Shown here piece after piece: positions 1 through 11,310 of a stretch of DNA of 64,000 nucleotides. A program made the position numbers and the translations under genes. Position 1 is the stretch's first letter. Each line of letters opens with the position of its first letter. The stretch lies in NCBI RefSeq assembly GCF_964355755.1, contig NC_092680.1, positions 17,709,001 through 17,773,000 on the forward strand, in the 5' to 3' direction. Under the pieces are notes generated by a model. It was not told the origin of the DNA, made no database searches, and saw only the letters and a program-made list of their open reading frames with translations. This stretch comes from Antedon mediterranea (Eukaryota > Echinodermata > Crinoidea > Comatulida > Antedonidae).

Positions 1-578
1 GCACCCCTTCTATAGCATGGCTATGCTTTTATAAATTCTCCCAAAGCCAAAACTTCTTCTTCAAGTTTGGACCTTTGTGGCCCACATAATAATAAAATAT
101 TCACTCCTCATATCATTCATAAATACTAAGTTCTAAGATTTTGAGAAAAGGATGCAGAATAGGGGTCAAAATCTTCACCCTCTGTTCCTTTAATTAACTT
201 CCAAAAGATAGTGTAACATTAATATTAATCAGTATATTTTAACCAAAATTAATTTAATTCCAAACAAAAAAATTGATTAGGCATAAATCTTATAAATTTT
301 TTTTAATGATAATATGCAAATTTACTTTACTATACAACACATTTTAGATTGATAATAAAAAAAAACATATTTTTTAAATAATTGTTTCCCATCCCTGTTT
401 GGTTGTTTATTATAGATATTCCATGTTCAGATTGATTATGTTAGGTTCACTCTGGTACGTTAAAATCACTTTGAAATACTCATTTACTAAAGTATTACGA
501 CATAACTTGACCAATGTTCTTTAAGTTATTAAGAGGCATATGCATCTACATTGTATTGTAAAATTGCAGTTTTTTAAT
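1..578. other. AT-rich 3' flank of TUBE1, no gene seen
   Basis: No coding potential is recognised here. Read on the minus strand this is downstream of the epsilon-tubulin stop codon. A TTTATT at 406-411, which is AATAAA on the minus strand, lies about 170 bases past the stop and is a plausible polyadenylation signal. Confidence 0.5.
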
Positions 579-1916
579 TTAATCTGCAATAATAATAGGA
601 GCTGCATTAGATGGTAAATTTCCAGTTTCTAAGTTAGTATAATCTTGTATCAGTGTTGATAAACTCTCAAGACTTTGAGAGAAGATTTCATTATCCATTC
701 CATCGACGCTTGTGTAGTGGTGAATATGTGCTTTACGGCGGTACAACTTCACAAAGCGGTCTTTCAGATTTTGCATACTGTGGCGAATACAAGTGTTGTT
801 AGAAAGCGCAACCAGAGCTTGTTGTTGTCCAACTGGTGCTACTGAACAAAGACCAGTTTTCCATCCATCCGTGTTCCAATGGATGAAGTTTAATGATGGT
901 CTAAGACGGTCGATATTCCGTCTGAGATCAGATAGTTCTATTTTTCCACGGCACATTAAAGCGCATGACAAGTACATAGAGTTTCTGGGGTCTGCCTTAA
1001 TCATCTGGTGTTCCCTGAGGAAAACGTCAGTGAAGAGTTGATCTAGTCTCCTTAATGGCATACTAGATCCATCCTGAACAAGAGGAGTCTGGCTTGATAC
1101 CAAATAATGTAACTTTGGAAACGGAACAAGATTTGTTGTAATTTCATTTATATCCACATTGAGAGCTCCTTCAAAACGTGAAGAACTTGTAATATTCAAC
1201 AACATTTTTCCAACAATATCATTCATTGAATCGTACGGATTCTTGTCAGCTTTATCTTTTCCTTCCTTGCCAAATTTCATTGTTATATCCATAAGGGCTT
1301 GGTTCTCAAATGGCAAAACACAATCTGCATGTTCCGTTAACTGATTCATGGCAAGGACCGCATTATATGGTGACGTCACAACATCATCATCAGCTGATGG
1401 ATACACTGCGGTGACAAAACGATAGATATCTGGGTAATTATCTTGCAGCATGGACAGTATGGAAGTCCCAACACCAGATCCAGTTCCTCCTCCCATGGAA
1501 TGAAACAAGAAGAAGCATTGTAAACAATCGCACTGCTCAGCAGCACGGCGTACACATTCCTCAATTCGTTCTCTATACTGTGCACCAAAATGCAAATGCC
1601 CAGTAGCCCAATTGTTCCCAGCACCAGAAACATCGGTCAACAGTTGTTTCTGATCAAGGAGTTTTGCCAAAGGTCCTTTCAGTAACTGATTGATGACACC
1701 TTCTTCCATATCTACAAGCACAGCTCGAGCTTTTATGGATTCACTTAAATTATCTGATAAATTGCCTGATTTTGACTGCATAAAAAAGCTGTTCCAAGAG
1801 TCGTCCCTAGATCCACGTTTCCTATACTGAGCGTGTTCCTGTAATGCAAGGTCCCAGAATCGACATCCTATCTGGTTGCCACACTGCCCAACTTGTATCA
1901 CTATAGATTGTGTCAT
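579..1916 (-). CDS. TUBE1: Epsilon-tubulin, coding region in a single exon
   Basis: Epsilon-tubulin is a centriolar tubulin needed for the triplet microtubules of centrioles and basal bodies. The 445-residue product starts MTQSIVIQVGQCGNQIG, carries the tubulin nucleotide-binding motif GGGTGSG at residues 142-148, and has family-typical stretches SPYNAVLAMNQL, LVPFPKLHYLVSS and DLRRNIDRLRPSLNF. Length is close to the ~475 residues of the vertebrate protein. The start at 1916 is the first ATG in the frame; the frame stays open upstream only through non-ATG codons. On the minus strand a TTTTACAG acceptor-like sequence ends at 1925, nine bases before the ATG, so an intron in the 5' UTR is likely. 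There is no internal intron, frameshift or stop. It could be the native gene with lost introns or an intact retrocopy; the possible 5' UTR acceptor favours a native gene. Confidence 0.95.
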   Translation of the reverse strand: MTQSIVIQVGQCGNQIGCRFWDLALQEHAQYRKRGSRDDSWNSFFMQSKSGNLSDNLSESIKARAVLVDMEEGVINQLLKGPLAKLLDQKQLLTDVSGAGNNWATGHLHFGAQYRERIEECVRRAAEQCDCLQCFFLFHSMGGGTGSGVGTSILSMLQDNYPDIYRFVTAVYPSADDDVVTSPYNAVLAMNQLTEHADCVLPFENQALMDITMKFGKEGKDKADKNPYDSMNDIVGKMLLNITSSSRFEGALNVDINEITTNLVPFPKLHYLVSSQTPLVQDGSSMPLRRLDQLFTDVFLREHQMIKADPRNSMYLSCALMCRGKIELSDLRRNIDRLRPSLNFIHWNTDGWKTGLCSVAPVGQQQALVALSNNTCIRHSMQNLKDRFVKLYRRKAHIHHYTSVDGMDNEIFSQSLESLSTLIQDYTNLETGNLPSNAAPIIIAD

Positions 1917-2280
1917 TTTAAATTCTGTAAAATAAAATATAAACTTCACAATTGCTAGTTTTTCTTTCAGTTTAAAGTAAAAATATTGATATATTGCAGC
2001 AATTCCAAATTTGATCAGCAATGCAGATGCAGTACATAGAATAGATTTTGTATGTCCACTGAGGGTAACCCTTCAGCTACACTATACGCTCCCTTCCTTT
2101 AACAATGCACCCATTTATCTTCAAAGATGACTGGGTTTTTTAAGGTATCCAGGGACTTTCCTACACTTGACTGATGGCAACCAGCTATAGTCCTCCAAGA
2201 AAATGTGTACTGTAAAGTACAAGAGCCTTGAAGCAAGTGAGCAGTATACACAGGAGTATTGCTAAACTGCGCAAACCAAG

Positions 2281-2546
2281 CGCAAACCTAAAAAAACCTG
2301 CGCAAACGTAACCTCCTCCAAATGGCTTATTATTGGTTCTATCATGACCAGGACTATCATACCAGGTAATTTATGAAAAAAAATAATGAAATTGCTGTAA
2401 GTTGGCTTTTTTTTGGGTGAAAAACATCATTTTTTTGTGTGAAATGTCAGATTTTACAGTGTAAATCGTGCAAACCTAAAAAAACCTGTGCAAACCTCCT
2501 CCAAATCACTTATTATTGGTTCTACCATGACTAGGACTATCATATC
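2281..2546 (+). repeat. Pair of diverged ~85 bp direct repeats
   Basis: A segment at 2281-2364 (GCAAACCTAAAAAAACCTGC, then CTCCTCCAAAT and TTATTATTGGTTCTA, ending GGACTATCATA) recurs at 2467-2546 with a few substitutions. The two copies lie ~185 bases apart. Origin unknown. The DNA between 1917 and 3080 holds no other recognised feature. Confidence 0.7.
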
Positions 2547-3082
2547 TATTATCACAGTATATTGTGATATGGCTATGGCTAATGGTATACAGTACTGGAA
2601 TTTCTATTCTACACAACACATAACTAATTATATGAATGATCTAATGATGCATCATTTCTCTATTTAGAGTACAGTACATATATTGTTTTATCTCAAGGAA
2701 AATTAGCCAATGAAATATACTGTAGCAGCATCCATTGAATTCTTGACAATCTTGACCATGGAAAAGCAACTGCATACTGTATAGATTTCTCACTGTAAAC
2801 AGAATTTAAATCCATTTTATTTTTACAAAATACTGTATGTAACTGAATAAAAAGAGAAAATTGTATTATGCAAACTATGAAACTGAAACAGTCCACTTCA
2901 GTGTGGCAAAAGGTTACGTATCGTAGACTATAAATCAAAATTTTCGTTTATAGTTGCCCGATTGGCAACACTCCTAGACTTTATATTTTTATTGATTTTT
3001 TTTCGAATGGAAGGGAATATTCCTCTCACATAGCCACCACGGTGCCGCTGGTCACACTGTGCTCTTCATCTCTCTCAAATTC

Positions 3083-3126
3083 TAGGTAGTGGCGTCATAT
3101 TAAGGTTGTAATCTGGGTTCAAATCC
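3083..3126 (+). repeat. tRNA-like Pol III box pair, possible SINE head
   Basis: TAGGTAGTGG at 3083-3092 resembles a Pol III A box and GGTTCAAATCC at 3116-3126 is a perfect B box, at a tRNA-like spacing. No complete cloverleaf could be drawn, so this is at best the head of a tRNA-derived SINE or a decayed tRNA copy. From 3130 to 3870 no gene is seen; 3740-3820 (GACGCACC, GGTAAAGTGACAGACATT) resembles part of the inverted-repeat element at 24.7-25.0 kb. Confidence 0.35.
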
Positions 3127-3874
3127 TGTCATCACAGTCATTTCTTCTCCATTCTCCAAAGAATTTCAACCAATTTAAAATGCGACTGGAGAATCTGTCA
3201 TTGTTGTTGAGTCAAATGTGGCCACATGTGCATCTAGTAGATTAGGAAGAAGGGAATCTCTTGTCGAGCTTCAGTTCAATAAGGATGAGGGCTCAGACAA
3301 TAAAAGTAGAAATACAGTAGCCCAGAGTATAGTAGTACTGCACTAGCTAGGGCCTAGGGAATCTCAGACCTATTCAGTCTATTTATTCAAGCCTAGAAAG
3401 AAGCTAGGCCTACCACGGCAAGCACCACTGCTCGGCGACCAAATTAGCTCTTAGCAAAACAGTCGTGTAGCAGAATTGACAAGATAAATGTGTTTTATTT
3501 GTATTCGTATATAGACGTGCAGCGAGCCTACATGTAGCGCAATCGTTATTATGCAATGCGGTTTACAGATACAGACCATCATGCTGTTATGCTTTTTGCT
3601 GCACACTTTTTGCACGCCCATGCATGATAGTAAAAAAATAAAGCGCACACGTGACTTATTTTTTAATTGTGTCTGATTGGCTACATCTTTGAACCCATGG
3701 TAATTAGGCTAATTGTTATAAAGTGACAATTTCAATATGGACGCACCTAAAAACAGTGACGGACCTTTTAGAGAAGAAGGACGCACCATGACTCTCCTTT
3801 TGTGGTAAAGTGACAGACATTAAACAGTAATTTATTAAAGCCTCTAGCCCCTAGCAGCTACCTGTAGCGGAGTA

Positions 3875-6165
3875 TGGTCGAAGCGCCCGCCAACCAAAGC
3901 GGCCGCCAGTTTAATATCGTCATTTGTATGGAACGCCATGTGCGCTTTAATCTTTGATTGTCGTTGTCAACGCCATGGCCTATGGCGAGTTGAGTTACAG
4001 CTGTGTGTATGGTCAAACCAATAAATATAAGCCAAATCATGTACAGTACTATCGAATCTTTATATTTCTATAATAATTAAGTTTGCCTGCGGATAAATCA
4101 ATGTATATTTTATTTGTATTTTAATATTAACTAACTAAATATATTTACATTATATACTATCGAATCATTAATAATTTACGTTTGCATCATAATCTACATA
4201 CTATTGAACCTTTATGTCTCATTTATTACGTACTATTTATTTATTTGTTTATTTTATCCTCTTGACCCGACGTTTCTTGAGCACTCTCCTATCGAATCTT
4301 TATACAGTATTGCATTAATAATTTACGTACGGTATTGGCGAATATTTATATCTCATTTACATACTATCGAATCTTCATACAGTATTGCAATAATAATTTA
4401 CGTACGGTATTGCCGAATTTTTATATCTCGTTTACACTGTACTATCGAATCTTGTTTTTATTGAATAGGGTGTGTTATACATTTATTAAGTGTTATTCCA
4501 TTGTAATACATTGTTTGTGTTTTCAATGAAGCAACGTGAAGACAAAAAAGCGCGACCTTCTACAGCACTATTCCTATTTACATACTATCGAATCTTTTTA
4601 CAGTATTGCAATATAATAATTTACGTACGGTATTGCCGAATATTTATATCTCATTTACATACTATCGAATCCTTATACAGTATTGCATTAATAATTTACG
4701 TACGGTATTGCTGAATCCTTGTATCTCATAGAATCTTTTTACAGTATTGCAATAATAATTTACGTACTATTAAGGTATTGCCGAATCTTTATATCTCATT
4801 TACATACTATCGAGTCTTTATACAGTATTGCATTAATAATTTATGTACGGTATTGCCGAATATTTATATCTCATTTACATACTATCGAATCTTTATACAG
4901 TACTGCATTAATAATTTACGTACGGTATTGCCGAATCGTTATATCTCATTTACATCAAATCTTTATACAGTATTGCAATAATAATTAACGTACGGTATTG
5001 CCGAATATTTATATCTCATTTACATCAAATCTTTATACAGTATTGCATTAATAATTCATGTACGGTATTGCCGAATCTTTATATCTCATTTACATCGAAT
5101 CTTTATACAGTATTGCAATAATAATTTACGGTATTGCCGAATATTTATATCTCATTTACATCGAATCTTTATACAGTATTGCATTAATAATTTACGTACG
5201 GTATTGCCGAATCTTTATATCTCATTTACATCGAATCTTTATAGGCCTACAGTATTGCAATAATAAGTTACGTACGGTATTGCCGAATATTTATATCTCA
5301 TTTACATACTGTCGAATCTTTATACAGTATTGCAATAATAATTTACGTACGGTATTGCCGAATTTTTATATCTCGTTTACACTGTACTATCGAATCTTGT
5401 TTTTATTGAATAGGATGTGTTATACATTTAAGTGTTATTCCATTGTAATACATTGTTTGTGTTTTCAATGAAGCAACGTGAAGACGAAAACGCGACCGCC
5501 TTCTACAGCACTATTCCTGGCCGGCCGCCAGTCGAGTTATTAGCAGAAATTCACGTAATTAATTACCGTACCGTACAGACACTTGCGTCTTATTTTAGTA
5601 TTTAAAACTAATTTTAAATTGATCAATATTTATATATCTGAAGGTATAAAACAATTTAGGATATTAAATAAATAAATTGATGTCATCATGTTATTGTAAT
5701 TAAATTATGTTTGCGAACACGTACTATTTACAGTAGTTACTTTACTAATATATTAATATACAATAACAAATATATATATTTTGATTTGATATATTTTATT
5801 GAAAAAATATATATATTAAATATTCTTAATAATTGGCATATTATATATTATACAATAAAAACACCACAATGTTTTTTATTGACTTTATTAAACATATATA
5901 TCATTTAGAACAGTTAAAGTAAGTAATCATCGATTCGCCATTTCGTTTAAAAGAAGGTATCACATTCAATCTGTCAAAAAAGAGAATATATTACATAATA
6001 TTAATAATGTAGGTTGTTATTTACGTCCGAGGAAAAGAAAACCTGTCAATCGAAACAATGACAATCAAAAATGACAAAACAACGACAATCAAAGCGCACA
6101 CGGCGTTCCATACAAATTACCCTTATTGAACTAGCGGCCGCTTTGGTTGGCGGCCGCTTCGACCG
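3875..6165. mobile_element. 2.3 kb TIR element with TA target duplication and internal minisatellite
   Basis: The ends are inverted copies: the left begins TGGTCGAAGCG and contains CCGCCAACCAAAGCGGCCGC; the right is its reverse complement with few changes. The inverted similarity runs about 110 bases inward (the GTATGGAACGCC and GTGCGCTTT blocks are shared). A TA dinucleotide flanks both ends (3873-3874 and 6166-6167), as expected for Tc1/mariner-type insertion. No transposase is visible, so it would be non-autonomous. The interior is mostly a ~75 bp tandem repeat, plus a ~200 bp block (GAAGCAACGTGAAGAC, CTTCTACAGCACTATTCCT) present at both edges of the array (to ~4575 and ~5520). Confidence 0.75.
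4290..5400 (+). repeat. Tandem repeat, ~60-80 bp unit, about 15 copies
   Basis: The unit is built of TATCGAATCTTTATACAGTA, TTGCATTAATAATTTACG, TACGGTATTGCCGAATATTT and ATATCTCATTTACA. Units vary by small deletions such as loss of ACTA, and by A/T choice in GCATTAATAA versus GCAATAATAA. The short ORFs in this stretch (peptides such as YISFTYYRIFIQY) are translations of the repeat, not genes. The array lies wholly inside the 3875-6165 inverted-repeat element. Confidence 0.9.
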
Positions 6166-6167
6166 TA

Positions 6168-7028
6168 ATCCAGGAGGGAGGCCTAGCTAGGCCTACTTCT
6201 ACTAGTAATAGGCCTAGAGGCCTAGTAGTAGTACTTGAACTCTAGCTAGGCGCAGGCCTAGTCTCTCCTAAACACTATTAAATTATTATTCAAAATATAG
6301 CTTGGATCAGCTTTTTTCAAAGCTACTGACTCCTCTAGCATAATAGGCCTACCTTTTCAAAATGTTCGTGTCACCGCCGCAGACGACTACAGTCGCTAGT
6401 TAGCCACCATAAACACGTGGTGCGCCACCAAACGACGACATGACCCCCCGAGAGAGAGAAAGAGATATATAGAGGGCGGCTACGTTGGTGCGCGGAGAGT
6501 GAGGTAAGGCGAAAATGTACGTGTAGAGAAGTCCAGCTAGTAGTAGGCCTAGGGCCTAGATTTAATTAATTGTATTTAATTTATATGTATTAAATATTCA
6601 TGTAATTAAAATCCAATATAGACCTAGGCCTAACTAATTACCTACCTACTTACTATAATTGAACTTTAGGCCTAGCCTAGCCTAGGTAACTAGGCCCTAT
6701 ATTAATAATACAATGTAAAATTTATACAGTGATATGCCGATTGTATAGGCCTACTTTGTTACTGATTTATATTAATTAAATACAGTAGTAAAGTTATCAC
6801 TCATTAATATTAATAATTTGTAATTAATAGGCCTAGGCCTATATGATATATATATATATAGTTTTTGTACAAGCCTAGAACTAAGGACGGGTAGGCCTAC
6901 TACTACAAATTAAACCTAGTAGTTGCGTTACGACAAAAAATAAATTTTGGATTGCTTTTATCTTTGTAATTTATTACTATATTTTTTTTTAGACTAAATT
7001 TTATTGCATCATACACTGCCATTGTTGT
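6168..7028 (+). promoter_or_regulatory. DTWD2 upstream region, rich in TAGGCCTA words
   Basis: No gene is seen. The stretch has many copies of TAGGCCTA/CCTAGGCC and a GA-rich block near 6440-6475 (GAGAGAGAGAAAGAGA). A polypyrimidine tract and AG at 6980-6992 look like a splice acceptor 37 bases before the DTWD2 ATG, implying a 5' UTR intron whose promoter lies upstream, perhaps near 6360-6560. This is inference only; no core promoter element is identified. Confidence 0.3.
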
Positions 7029-9538
7029 ATGGCTTCAACATTAGCTGATTCAGCTTTGACTGATCATTCTGCAAAATCAGACGATGATGATGAAGAGGAA
7101 TCATTTGACCATGTTTTGGAGGAATTCTCAGCATTGCCATCCAGCCCAATAGCCAAGAGAAGAAGCTGTGATAGCTGTGGGTATGTTTATAGCCTGTCTC
7201 ATCTCCTATTCTAAAATCCTGGATCCCCACTTTATAATGTATTACACACTTAAACTTCATTTTGGATTAGCTATGAATGAACATATCTGCTGTAATATTT
7301 CTGAATTGTTGAGTGATAACTGTTACTCTTAATAAATCATTATTACACAGAGTATACAATTGCCATATCTGTACTCACTGACATTGTATTTTGTGTTCTT
7401 TTTTGTTTTAGTCGTCCAATAAAAGTGTGTATATGTTCTGCATTTCCTAAAGAAAGGTTAAAGATTTCAACCAATGTGATCATCATGCAGCATCCGTGTG
7501 AGGAGTCCAAAGTCCTGAGAACCGTTCCCATTTTAAGCAGCTGTCTTGCAGAGGATAAATGCAAAGTTGTCATTGGTCGACGTTTTTCATCAGTCAGGTA
7601 TATTTCACTTGTACAGTGCAGGGCAGTCGTTTAAGCTAAGTTCCCATGCAAGGATGTAAACACAACGCAAACATGTTGACTAATGAAAAGCAACAGTTCA
7701 ATTTATCGCTTGTGATTGGTCAACTACCTTACATTGCATTACATCCTTGTGTTGCATCTCTGGTGGAAACCAAGCATTACCAAGCATGGCTTAATGCAAA
7801 GTGAAGAAAATTATTTACTGTGTGCATGTCAAATATGAAATATTATATAAATTTGCCAAAACATTGGGCTGCAACCCAAAGTTGCAGAACATTATTACAT
7901 GCATTATGGTATAATGAACATTACATTATTGAAATTCAAAATTTCAGACACCCAGACTTGGCATCTATTTGTTCTGATGACAGCTCTCTGCTACTTTTTC
8001 CAGGAGCTGATGCTGTTGATATTCAGACGATTCCAGTTACTGATAGATCTGAACCCTATAATCTCATCCTGTTAGACGGAACATGGCCTCAGGCTAAAGG
8101 ATTGTATGCCAAGAATAAAATGTTACATTCAGTTAAGAAGGTATTTATAACATATGTGTACTAACAATTAATGTACTGTACTGATAAACGAATAAACTAC
8201 ATTTTTAGTGAATTTGTATAAAACATCATTTTAGGACTACGTCAATATATTAGTTTAAAGCATTGTCTACACTATCAAACTTTATGTGTCAAAAAAGTGT
8301 GATGTACCTATATATAGTAGTGCTATGCTTAAATATGGTAGTGATATGACATCATCATGTCCATGGCACATCACATTTTTTTGACACATAAAGTTTTATA
8401 GTGTAGACAAAACTTCAGTGCTTTAATAGTATAAATGTAATCTTTTCATTTAGGTCCAACTTCAAGATGTTGGATTAAGTGAATATGTTATAAGGACACA
8501 ACCCTCCAAGATGTCGCTTTCAACGTGCGAGTCTGCTGCCATTGCTCTGTCAATTCTTGAAAGGGATACAGATATTCATGAGGTCAGTTTTGATTCAAAC
8601 TATACTTTAAACTGTTTAGTGAGGTTGCTGTGACAACATGTTCAGGAAGAGAATTCCAATTGTTTTGGTTATGAAGTTGCTAAAGAAAAATTTCTTTTAA
8701 CGATGAACTGTTTAATTTATGCGAGTGAGTGGTTTAGACAGTGAAACCGTAATACGTAGCCATAAAATTGTCAAGCGTTCAGGGCTCACTCGCACCATGG
8801 TTCTGGTGGTAGAACGAGTCTTCTCAGATAAGGACTAATAAACCGTAGGTCTGGTGTACACATCTGGCTCATGTGCACTTTAAAGAACCTAGTACATCTT
8901 TCGAGACAAGTAGGGGGTTACCCCGGTGTACTAGTTCACTGTCACAAACTCATCATATATATACACTGGGCCCTCTGAGAGAACAGTCTTAGACTGAAGA
9001 GGCAACCCAGTATAAAGAATAAATAATACCTATTATCTGAAGAGATCTTTTCAGAAATCAAGTATTGAGTTTTTCAATACTTCCACTTAGTAATTTTTAT
9101 GTAATGTGTGAATGAAAAAAAAAACCAGTTATTCATAATATTTAATGCAATTGAATTTTCTTATAAAATTGTTAAGGGAAAAAATGCAGACTGGTAATCT
9201 AAAGCTCTGTCTACACCATCAAACTTTATGTGACAACAAAAATGTGATGTGCCCATATATGGACATGCATGTACTACCATATGTAAGCATATCACTACCA
9301 TATTTGGGCACATCAAATTTTGTTGTCACATAAAGTTTGATAGTGTAGACAAAGCTTAACATGCCTGAAACATTAACATTTAATAAGTTGGTTTATTTTA
9401 ACACAGGTTCTGGTGAAGCCATTGAGGGCACTGTGCAACTACCAACTGCAGCATGGCGCAGTCGCTCATCATCACAAAGAAGACCCTGCATTACCAGAAA
9501 AGAAAAAGACTTATAAAAATAGATTAAAAAACAGGTGA
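7029..9538 (+). CDS. DTWD2: tRNA-uridine aminocarboxypropyltransferase (DTW domain protein 2)
   Basis: The DTW family transfers the aminocarboxypropyl group of S-adenosylmethionine to uridine, making acp3U in tRNA. Five coding exons were read with consistent phases: 7029-7180, 7412-7597, 7948-8140, 8454-8582 and 9407-9538, giving 263 residues. Visible motifs are a zinc-binding set C47, C50, C57 and C59 (CDSCG, CIC), the [12 protein letters not shown] block at 76-87, LLFPGADA near 128-135 and the signature DGTWPQAK at 156-163. DGTW..AK fits DTWD2 better than DTWD1. All introns are GT-AG. Residues 18-25 form an acidic run. Introns 2 to 4 hold short inverted-repeat elements and a SINE-like sequence. 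Confidence 0.93.
7633..7783 (+). mobile_element. MITE-B copy in DTWD2 intron 2
   Basis: Inverted ends CAAGGATGTAA and TTACATCCTTG surround a core with CAACGCAAACATGTTGAC and CGCTTGTGATTGGTCA. The same core recurs near 54.1 and 58.4 kb. About 150 bases, no coding capacity. Confidence 0.7.
8256..8425 (+). mobile_element. MITE-A copy 1 in DTWD2 intron 3
   Basis: Palindromic element: the left arm has TGTCTACACTATCAAACTTT and the right arm the inverse, AAAGTTTTATAGTGTAGACA. The centre carries AAATATGGTAGTGATATGAC. It has TA-containing flanks (TTTAAAGC and GCTTTAAT). It belongs to a seven-copy family in this window. Confidence 0.85.
8720..9025 (+). repeat. SINE-like sequence in DTWD2 intron 4
   Basis: The block CACTTTAAAGAACCTAG, then CTTTCGAGACAAGTAGGGGG and TTACCCCGGTG resembles a conserved central segment seen in SINE-type repeats of many invertebrates. 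It ends in an A-rich stretch (AAGAATAAATAATA). Single copy here; boundaries approximate; recognised from memory of the motif only. Confidence 0.4.
9201..9357 (+). mobile_element. MITE-A copy 2 in DTWD2 intron 4
   Basis: Well-preserved palindrome: AAAGCTCTGTCTACACCATC at the left and the inverse ending GATAGTGTAGACAAAGCTT at the right. GTCACATAAAGTTTGATAG is shared with the other copies. Confidence 0.88.
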
Positions 9539-10034
9539 CATTACCATCACCATACTGCTTTTTGATTTTTAAAAGCTGTGAAATGTTATATTACATCTAA
9601 TTTTATTTTTGTTGAGAGATTTAACTTAAGTCGCCATTTTCATAGACTGGTCAATTTTCAAAATAATTTCCTTCTAATCCTATTACATGACCAATACATA
9701 TCTAAAACAAATTAAAGTACATCTCCAAGAAATTATATTAATAATTAATAACTAATACAGTGTGAGAGCTATGATGGTGTGATTTTTCTATTTTTTTTTT
9801 AAAGTTTATTTCTGGTAAAACAAAGTGAAGTAATTAATAAAAGCCAAAACTAATTTCATGAGTCGACCCTTAGATTATTTTTAGTCCATATCACATCACA
9901 AGGAAGTTGTGATACGTGAATATATTTATATCTAGCTCTATCAATGGTATCAAGCACTGTAACCAGACAATCTAGTTATCTCTTACTCGTGTATAGTCAG
10001 CAGATTAGATATACATGTATGTACCGTATATTTC
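9539..10034. other. AT-rich intergenic DNA, nothing recognised
   Basis: Holds the DTWD2 3' UTR and flank. No gene or repeat recognised. Confidence 0.4.
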
Positions 10035-10099
10035 GGTGTATAAGACGCACTTTTGACACGCAAATTTGACCTCTAAATTTTGGGTGCGTCTTGTACACC
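10035..10099. repeat. Foldback hairpin with 16 bp arms
   Basis: GGTGTATAAGACGCAC at 10035-10050 pairs with GTGCGTCTTGTACACC at 10084-10099 with one mismatch. It is preceded by ACCGTATATTTC, so it resembles a widespread transposon terminus of the type CCGTATTTTCCGGTGTATAAG. It lies just before the relic at 10.1-11.3 kb. Confidence 0.6.
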
Positions 10100-11310
10100 T
10101 TATCAAACCTGCGAAGCATGTAGCCATTAAATCTGTCACAGGTAGCAAAAAGATTGTGGGGGTGTTGAATCGGTTTGGTCATTGTATTAACTACAACTGC
10201 CTAGAGGAATTAGAAACCGAAACAGCTGAGAAACTGCAAGAGAGAGAGAGGTTGCATGTCCGGAAAGTACAATTAAGTACCAACCTATGGGTCTTGCATT
10301 TGACAATTTTGATGAGATGACCAACACTTCATCAGGAGCAGAAACGCTACATAACACAATGGGTATCAGAACATACCTAAGGCATCTCAAAGGACCCAAC
10401 TTGTTGAAGCAAATTTAGAATTGCCTTTGGTAGTACCAAAATGCAGGAAGGACATGAGAAAAAGGTCGCTGAAAACATAAGATTTACTACCGACTCCATA
10501 TTGGAAAAACACAAAAATGACTGTTACAGATGCACAAATGTATTCGATCTTACAGGTGTCAGTGGATCAGCAAAAAACTTGGATCTGGTCTGGATGATGT
10601 CCCATGCTCTTGATGTGAGTAATATTCCAATGTGGGTTGGATTTAATGCCAGTAGATACCAAGAAAATTTGCCGAAGCAAGAGGTCCGATACATGCCGAA
10701 CTTACGCCAGCCAATCACCAGTCTTGAGGTAATCCAAGAAACCCTCATCACAACCCACCAAAGATGTGCAAAGGAGTGTCGGCAACAATTCCATTGTTTC
10801 GTATGATTTAAACGCAGCGAAACCTGCAATGCAAATTCAGGCCACAGAAAAGCCCAGATTTGATAAAGTTTTTGTTATGCTTGGCACATTTCACATTGAG
10901 ATGGTTTTCTTCAATGCAGGTGGAAAGATAATCTCAGATTCTGGAGGACTTGACATGCTTACAGGCACAGATGTTCTTGCCACAGGTTCATTGAATGGCT
11001 TTCTATCTGGCAAGCATTGCAAACGGCTCCACCCAATATTAGCTCTTGCCTTTAAAATCCTCCATTTCCAGAAATTCACGAAGGCATATGATGGCAAAGA
11101 CAAGATCAAAGAATTCATCGAAAGTGTGGAAAATGGAGAAACTGCACTCGAATCTTTGGGGGAATCAGATGTCTTCATCACCGCTGCTGCTGCCTATACC
11201 AAGTACACAGATAAAACACGATCTGGAGACCATGGCTGCACAGCTCAATTCTGGATGATGTATGTTGATTACATCCATTTGTATCACAACTTAGAAAAGG
11301 GGCTACCAGG
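10100..11310 (+). pseudogene. Frameshifted relic of an unidentified, probably multicopy protein
   Basis: Continuous protein-like sequence is spread over at least three reading-frame segments: KSVTGSKKIVGVLNRFGHCI from ~10130, then LAFDNFDEMTNTSSGAETLH in another frame near 10290-10350, then WVGFNASRYQENLP and VRYMPNLRQPI near 10630-10720, then FVMLGTFHIEMVFFNAGG, GSLNGFLSGKHCKRLHP and HGCTAQFWMMYVDYIHLYHN in a further frame to ~11305. Shifts are inferred near 10270, 10360-10440 and 10750-10770. I recall similar hypothetical proteins occurring in many copies in corals and other invertebrates, which suggests a mobile or expanded family, but I cannot name the domain. No intact start or end is visible. 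Function unknown. Confidence 0.7.

Noticed and set aside
4204-5471. Several overlapping ORFs (60-137 codons)
   Set aside because: They are translations of the ~75 bp tandem repeat inside the inverted-repeat element.
7343-7573. Minus-strand ORF over DTWD2 exon 2
   Set aside because: It is the antisense shadow of a well-supported exon.
10524-11181. Minus-strand ORFs over the 10.1-11.3 kb relic
   Set aside because: Antisense shadows; the plus strand carries the recognisable motifs.
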